From Rattus norvegicus (taxonomy: Eukaryota > Chordata > Mammalia > Rodentia > Muridae), in contig NC_086033.1 in assembly GCF_036323735.1 (NCBI RefSeq), positions 4,082,826 through 4,146,825 on the forward strand: DNA of 64,000 nt, given 5' to 3'. Made by a program: the position numbers and the translations under genes. Of the stretch, positions 57,650-64,000 are shown in pieces (position 1 is the first letter of the stretch; each line of letters begins with the position of its first letter). The notes under the pieces are model-generated. The model did no database searches and was not told where the DNA came from. It saw only the letters and a list, made by a program, of their open reading frames with translations.

Positions 57650-58195
57650 TTTTGTTTGTTAATTTGATACAAGAGTCATCTAGGAAGAAAGACTGTCAGT
57701 TGAGGAATTGCCATCAGATTAGCCAGTAGGCAAATCTGTGGGGACATTTTCTTGTGGGAGGACCCAGCCCATTGTGAGCAGTGCCACCCTTGGACAGGTG
57801 GTACTGGGGTGTTGTGCTGGTTGTTTTTGTCGACTTGACACAAACCTAGACCTATCTGAGAAGAGGGAATCTTAATTGAGAAAATGCCTCCGTAGCACTC
57901 GCCTGTAAGCAAGTCTGTGGTGAATATTGATATGGAAAGCCCCCACCAACTGCAGGTGTCACCATCCCTAGGCCAGTGGCTGATGGGAATTAAGAAAGCA
58001 GGCTGAGCAAGCCCCAGGGTGAAAGCCTGTAGGCAGCGCTCCCCAGTGCCTTCTGCTTTAGTTTCTGCCCCCAGGTTCCTCCCTGAGTTCTGTCCTGACT
58101 TCCCTTCAAGCCATAAGATGACATAAACCTGTCCTCCCTGCGTTGCTTTTGGTCACAGTGTTTATCACAGCAGTGGAAAAGCAAACAAGGGAACG
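57650..58195 (+). repeat. rodent interspersed repeats (family A), one partial and one long copy
   Basis: The partial copy lies at 57650-57815. The longer one at 57820-58195 starts GTGCTGGTTGTTTTTGTCGA and ends TTGCTTTTGGTCACAGTGTT with TTTATCACAGCAGTGG. Its reverse complement matches 609-1025. Confidence 0.6.
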
Positions 58196-58950
58196 GAGAA
58201 ATCTTTATGTACTGACAGAACAACCTTCAAAGTGCAGATGGTGCTAGGCATGGTGACTAGGGAGAATCCCGTCCCCAGGGAGAGTAAACAGTGCCAGCCA
58301 TCTCCTTACAAGGTTCTAAAGACAAAGTGCAAATTCACCAGAGTTCACTCCTGGGAAGTGTAGTGACTGAGGGATGACTGACCGGTTCCTGAGTGATCCT
58401 GTAGGAGCAGCAGTATAGGAAAGCCAGCAAGCATGGAGTCCCTCTCCCATCAGCCTCCCGTATCTAAACTCCCCACCCTTTCCTTATGTGAGAGAAAGCT
58501 AACCTTCCACAGACCCAATTGTGATGGTTCTTCTCAAGCAGGCACAGCTGATCTGTTGAAGGTGACAGCCATTTTGTTCCTAGGACCATGTACTATACGG
58601 TCCTAGGAACTTGACTCTCAGTGCTTGACAAGCTGAGGTGGGAGAATCACTGAACTTGAGGCCACCCTGGGATAAGAAGTGAGATCCTATCTCGTAATAG
58701 CAAAAAACAAAACACAAAAAAGATACTAATGTTGAAATAGGAACCAAAGGGAGAGATGGGAAGAAAGGGGAGGAAAGAAGGTGGGGTGGGACTTACTGAC
58801 TTCCGAATCATCATGCTTTTAAAAAGGATGCTAAAATAGTTAAGCTTCCAAAGGAGATCTCTCTCCTCCCAGTCTCCTTGACCATGGGTGTTTATAAAGG
58901 GTCATTTAATTACTGGGCAGGACTTCCATGTGCATATCCATCTGTGTGCG
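58196..58950. other. no gene recognised
   Basis: Apart from a B1-like stretch at about 58600-58700, nothing can be named. Confidence 0.4.
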
Positions 58951-58954
58951 TGCT

Positions 58955-59133
58955 TTTTAAAAAAGATTTATTTTACGTATACAAGTACACTGTCACTGTC
59001 CTCAGACACACCAAAACGGGGCATCAGATCCCATTACAGATCGTTGTGAGCCACCATGTGGTTGTTGGGAATTGAATTCAGGACCTCTGGAGGAGCAGTC
59101 AGGGCTCTTAACCACTGAGCCATCTCTCCATAC
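58955..59133 (-). mobile_element. B2 SINE, antisense
   Basis: TTGTGAGCCACCATGTGGTT and CCACTGAGCCATCTCTCCA are the reversed B2 consensus, with the poly-T side at the left. Confidence 0.85.
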
Positions 59134-59162
59134 CCTTTATATACTTTTAAAAACATGCTCTA

Positions 59163-59430
59163 TGGGCTGGGCATTGGTGCTGTACTCCTTTAATTCCAGC
59201 ACTATGGAGGCAGAGGCAGGCTGATCGAGAGTTCAATGGCAGCCTGGTGTACAAAGAGAATTCTATGACAGCCAGGGCCACACAGAGAAACCTGTATTAA
59301 CACACACAGACACAGACACAGACACACACACACGAACGCACACACAGACACACACACACATGCACAGAGACAGACAGACACACAGACACACACAGACACA
59401 CACAGACACACACACACACACACACACACG
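59163..59430 (+). mobile_element. B1 SINE followed by a CA-rich tract
   Basis: The B1 body is at 59163-59300 (GGAGGCAGAGGCAGGCTGAT). Its tail has become a CACAGA/CACACA tract to about 59430. Confidence 0.8.
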
Positions 59431-59444
59431 TTCACAGCAGCATT

Positions 59445-59740
59445 AAATTTTACTTGAGCCTCCATGGACAGATAGGTAGATAAAACATGGTATGACCCAT
59501 GCAATAGGATAACACTCAGCCATGACAAGGATGAACCTTGCAAGTGGCTGAACCTTGCAAACAGTGTTGGGTGAAGGGAACCAACCAGGAGATGATGACA
59601 CATGCAGTATGACTCCACTCAGAAGAAACACCGGGCATCGCCAAGAGCACAGAAACAGAAAGTGGATTGGAGGTTACGGGGGAGGGTGGGGATCATTTGC
59701 ATCGTGGCTTGAGTTTCTGTTTATGGTGATGTAAAGCTTT
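59445..59740 (+). mobile_element. old L1 3' fragment
   Basis: AACACTCAGCCATGACAAGG, GATGAACCTTGCAA and AGAAACAGAAAGTGGATTGG follow the order of the 3' end of old mammalian L1 elements. Confidence 0.65.
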
Positions 59741-60255
59741 GGCCAAGCATCCTGGAGATGGGTGGGCGGTACTAAAAATGAAGTGACCTTTGCCTCAAAC
59801 ACACTCAAAGGTCAAGCAAATGAGCCACAGATAGGACGTTTCTATCACACCCTCCCCACAAAGGGTAGAGAACGCTGTGGGAGATGGGGCAGAAGGGTTC
59901 TAAGAGCCAGAGATTGGGAAGGAGCAGGAAGAAATGATGTCTTTAGGAGATCAAGACAGTCAATACTTCAGATGAGGTGGTGAAGGGTGGCCATGATATC
60001 CCATCTCCAGCTGAGGGCTACTGGAGGGAGGAGAGTCAATTTTGTTAAGAGTTTTCATCCTGCTGGGTGGTAAGGGCACTCGCCTTTAATGCCTGCACTA
60101 GAAAGGCAGAGGTAGGTTATCTCTGTGATTTCAAGGCCAGCCTTGTCTAGAGAGGGAGTTATAGGACAGCCAGGGCTACATGTAGGCCAGCCTGTCCCTA
60201 AAAAGGGACTTCCACATTTACATGCACACATGAATCCACCTGGGCACACATACAC

Positions 60256-60261
60256 ATACAT

Positions 60262-60298
<37 letters not shown>

Positions 60299-60454
60299 TG
60301 CACAATTATGGCATAGTTGAAAGAAAATAGCTCAGAGGACACACACACACACATGTACACACACACACACGTACACACACACATATACACACACATACCA
60401 CAACCACACATAGACATGCATAATTATGACATAGTTGAAAGAAAATAGCTCAGA

Positions 60455-60496
<42 letters not shown>

Positions 60497-60520
60497 ACAC
60501 ACACACACACACACTGGCCC
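60256..60520. repeat. duplicated unit within CA microsatellites
   Basis: A 48-bp non-CA block (ATTATGGCATAGTTGAAAGA, continuing to CTCAGAGGACACAC) occurs at about 60296-60343 and again at about 60412-60459, with two differences. (CA)n tracts surround both. Confidence 0.9.
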
Positions 60521-61967
60521 TCAAGGAAGAAATTAAGGTTCAGCCACTTTAAGAGGGCCTCTTGGAAGAAGAGGCACTTGAACTGTCGGAGGAACTGTGA
60601 CTCTAAGTAGCAAAATGGCAGCGGGAGAGGCACAGTGGCCACAGAAACCCCCAGGGAGGAGGCTAGTGGTCTTTCTTGGACTAGTAGAAAGTGAAGAGAA
60701 CATTCACGAGGTTAGAGGACAGGGAAGTGAAAAGGACCCCAGGGTCAGTTGCTCATGATAGAGAAGGACTGCAGATGTCAGTATGGTAGAACCCACCTAT
60801 AAAACCAGCACCCAAGACACTGAGGCAGGAGGATCAGAAGTTCAAAGTCATCCTTGACTACGTAACAAATGTCGAATCCAGCCCGTGAAACTGTCTCAGA
60901 GAAACAAAATAAAAATGTAAGATGAATGCTTTGAGCACTAGACTGTATAAACATCTGGGGTGGGTGCTGGTCGCTGTATTTTATAGGTGGGTAAACTGAG
61001 TCTCTGTAAGTGGTGGGGCTTTTTTCAAGATGGTATATCTCACAGAGGATGGGGTGCAGATTCTTCTTTACTTTATTTAATCTATGTGTCTGTGTCTGTG
61101 TGCGGATATGCCACACGCGTGCGCTGTCAGAGGAAACCTAAGAAGATACAGAATCCCCTGGAGCTGGAGTTAGAGGCAGAAACAATCTTCCCTCTGTGTG
61201 TGTGTGTGCTGGGAATCAAACTCTCGTCTTCTGGGAGGGCAGCAAGGACTCTCGACCACTGAACTACTTCCCGTATCCCCTCATTTTGTTGTAATAAACA
61301 AACACTTGCATATTTTTATGACTTGAAACTGATACGTTCGCATGTGTATGTATTACAGCACGATCAGATGGAGACCCGACTGCAAGTCAGGCTGAGGTAG
61401 CCAAAGGCAAGCAAGCAAATAAAAGCAGAAAGCTCCAGACAAAGTGGCTTGGTCCAGTCTGCTAGCTACTCTTTATCACTTTGACCACGCTCCTGATTTA
61501 AAAAAAAAAAAGCCACTTTCAGGGAGGGAGGGTCTGTTTTGTCTCACAGTGTGGAGGGGTGGTAGATACAGTCTGTCACAGTCACCTTTCCCCTTCCCAC
61601 CCCACCCCACTGTGCCTTCTTGTGGTTGTTTTTTTCCAGGACGGCATTTTTCTGTGTAGCCCTGGCTGTCCTGGAACTCACTCTGTAAACTAAGCTGGTC
61701 TTGAACTCGCAGAGATCCTTCTGTCTTTGCCTCTCAGTCTTTTTTCTTCTCATTGTCAGGGCCGTGGCTAGAGAGGTCATAGGTCCCAGGGGAAAACATA
61801 CTGCTATCACTCTGCTAAACAGACCTTCTGTTAAGCTGTGTCTAAACAACTTATCGTTAAAGCCATAGATTAGTACGTCTCTCTGCCCTCGTCTGCGGAG
61901 CTCCCTTTGAGTAGCCCACAATTGGTCAAGATGCTGAGAAGAAGACCACAGATTGCTCTGCTCTAAA

Positions 61968-62002
<35 letters not shown>

Positions 62003-64000
62003 CCCAATGCTGAGGAACCATCGCATAAGAGCAGGTGGAGCGAACGTAAGAGCCACAGGCAGTGGATGACTACAAGAAAACAGTAGTTTCTGTTACGCAT
62101 ATGAAATCATAACACTGTGAAGGCATTCACAATAAGATGGGCACAAAGTCCCACTCCTAGCTGAGGATCTCCGGGCTACTGATAGTTGCTAGGTGAGGGA
62201 GAGGCCGTTTTCTTTAAGGGCGCGGCTCCTGGCGGATTGACCACGCTCCAGCAGAGGCCACGTATCCAACCATATATGGACAGCAGAAGTTGGACTCGAT
62301 GCGGGTTTCTGCCTTTTGATCCTGGTCCTTGACAGTGCACACATGCTAAGCACCTACTAGACCGTGCGCCGCCACACGCTGCCACTCATCGTGTCTTCGT
62401 GGCGAAAACGTTCTGTATCTTTTCTTCTAGCTTTTTGAGACATCACAGTAGTTGAAGAAACTCAGGCCGAAAGGCACATGACCTAGGCATGGTGACAGAC
62501 AGACATTTGTCATCTCAGCTCTCAGGAGGTGGAGGCTGGGGAATTTCTAATTCTAGGCCAACTTGGGCTACAAAGCAAAACCCTGTTTTGAAGACACACC
62601 ACTACCACCACCACCACCAACAACAACAGCAGCAGCAAAGCCCCAGTGCCAGTAAAAACAACTCTTACCAAAACAGACAAGCCAATGGCTCATGCTGGAG
62701 GCAGGAATGCAAATTATCTCAGCCAAGATGGAGACTGTACCTGGGTGACTCAGTGCAGAAATTCTGTTTTCCCTCCAGTGCTCACAGCAATGGTTCTTAG
62801 CCCTGGCGGCACAATTATGGTCCAGAGTGCTTCCTTGGCGCCTTCTCTCATTCATAGCCTGGGTGAGGCTCACTCAGAGCCCTGTGGGTACTGAGGTGGA
62901 GGCTGGATTACACCCTGGAAGATGTTCCTGATTTTGAGACTCAGGTGTAAAATTGGTATAAAAGAGATACCATGACTATCTGAGGACAAGGTGAGATTAG
63001 GGGTACCCTGGGCCTTTCCTTCCTCTCCCTCCGAATTTGGGGCAGCTGAGGAGGGAGTCCTTGAGGATGCAGGAGTCCCCTGCACAAGCCATAGTGGGAA
63101 GTACCCTGCAGAAGCAGTAGTGCCAGACTTTGGAGGACACAGCTTGGAGCAGCAGGCAGAAGAGGGAGGAGTCTGATTAGGGCTGAGCAAACAAACACAA
63201 AGGGACACAGAGAGCTAAGGCTTTCCCCATCAGAGAACAGTTTTGCTCACAGGGGAAGCATGCATGCACGCCCCCTGGAAATGTACAAGCCGTGAGAAAC
63301 CAGAGTTGCCCAGAGCATAGGTTCTGCCTGCTGAGGTGAGGCTGTTTTGGGTGCCAGACTGAGGACCTGTCTGGCCTTTCTGAGCACTGGGAGGTTGTGG
63401 TATACCTGGCAGGAAAGCATTTGAGCTAGATTCAACTTTACTCAGTATCCAACCACAAGTTCAAGGTGATGTGGCAAGAAGATGTGTTCAAAAGGTATCT
63501 CAAAGTAGAGACACGTGATGAGGTTCTGTGTCCATCCGTTGAGGAAAATATGGTGACCAGTGACTCACAAGAACCTGATCTGGTGTTATTCCAAGGATGT
63601 GGTTTGGTATTTGCTAATTCAGGATGGTTGGGTGGTTAAGAGCACTGGCTGCTCTTGCCGAGGATCCAGGTTCAAATCCCAGCATGAATGTGATAGCCTC
63701 CGCTGGCACTGCATGCATTTGGTGCACATACATAGATGCAGGCAGAACATTCATAAACATAAGATAAATAAATTAGAAGAAGCACGTTTTTATCAGGTAC
63801 AGGTGTTGCTTCTTTATGGACACATAATCTCATCATGTGTTGCTACTTCAAGCACCAAGCGTAAAGACCTGAATTCCATCCCCAAGACCCACAAGACAGA
63901 GGAAGTGACTCTGATTCCTCAAAGTTGTGCTATGACCTCCATACACCCGCTGTGGAACAAGCTCACAGACACACAGACACACAGACACACACGGACACAC
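60521..64000. other. no gene; SINEs and microsatellites to the window end
   Basis: It includes B3-like (-) at about 61070-61280, B1 (-) at about 61640-61750, (AC)n at 61967-62000, B1 (+) at about 62480-62600 and B2 (+) at about 63625-63780. No exon of Kcnk5 is visible. Confidence 0.5.

Noticed and set aside
26107..64000. exons of Kcnk5 or any other K2P channel
   Set aside because: I searched for GYG/GFG filter contexts and M2/M4 motifs in the frames and found none beyond the Kcnk17 relic.

Overview
The window looks like a piece of a rat (Rattus) chromosome. It has intron-containing vertebrate genes and dense rodent SINEs (B1, B2/B3, B4). It also has at least nine copies of the tRNA/BC1-derived ID element, most nearly identical and several with clear target-site duplications; young ID copies in such numbers are typical of rat rather than mouse. 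There are no bacterial-type genes, operons or CRISPR arrays. Family names and comparisons with human proteins come from memory; no search was run.

Region 1-8150 is repeat-dominated upstream DNA. Region 8877-14585 holds Kcnk16 (TALK-1, a two-pore-domain K+ channel) on the + strand. Its five coding exons join in frame to a 292-residue channel with four membrane segments and two pore filters (GYG and GFG). Region 14586-16434 is the 3' flank of Kcnk16.

Region 16435-26106 holds the relic of the tandem neighbour Kcnk17 (TALK-2), also on the + strand. All five coding exons are recognisable in the right order and phase. They carry a lost start codon, frameshifts in exons 1 and 2, a stop codon and an erased first selectivity filter in exon 3, a lost exon-2 acceptor, and lost donors after exons 3 and 4. 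TALK-2 is reported absent from rodents; this window shows the unitary pseudogene and the lesions behind that absence.

Region 26107-64000 contains no gene I can support. It holds SINEs, L1 fragments (one arranged like a twin-primed inversion), two URR1 hAT-type DNA elements with exact 8-bp duplications, a solo IAP/ERVK-like LTR on the - strand (57095-57505), a G-rich 15-bp minisatellite, long purine tracts and many microsatellites. By synteny Kif6 should lie to the left and Kcnk5 to the right, but I found no exon of either here.

The biology is one locus: a pair of alkaline-activated K2P channel genes, of which only Kcnk16 still encodes a channel, so it is the only TALK channel this locus can supply.
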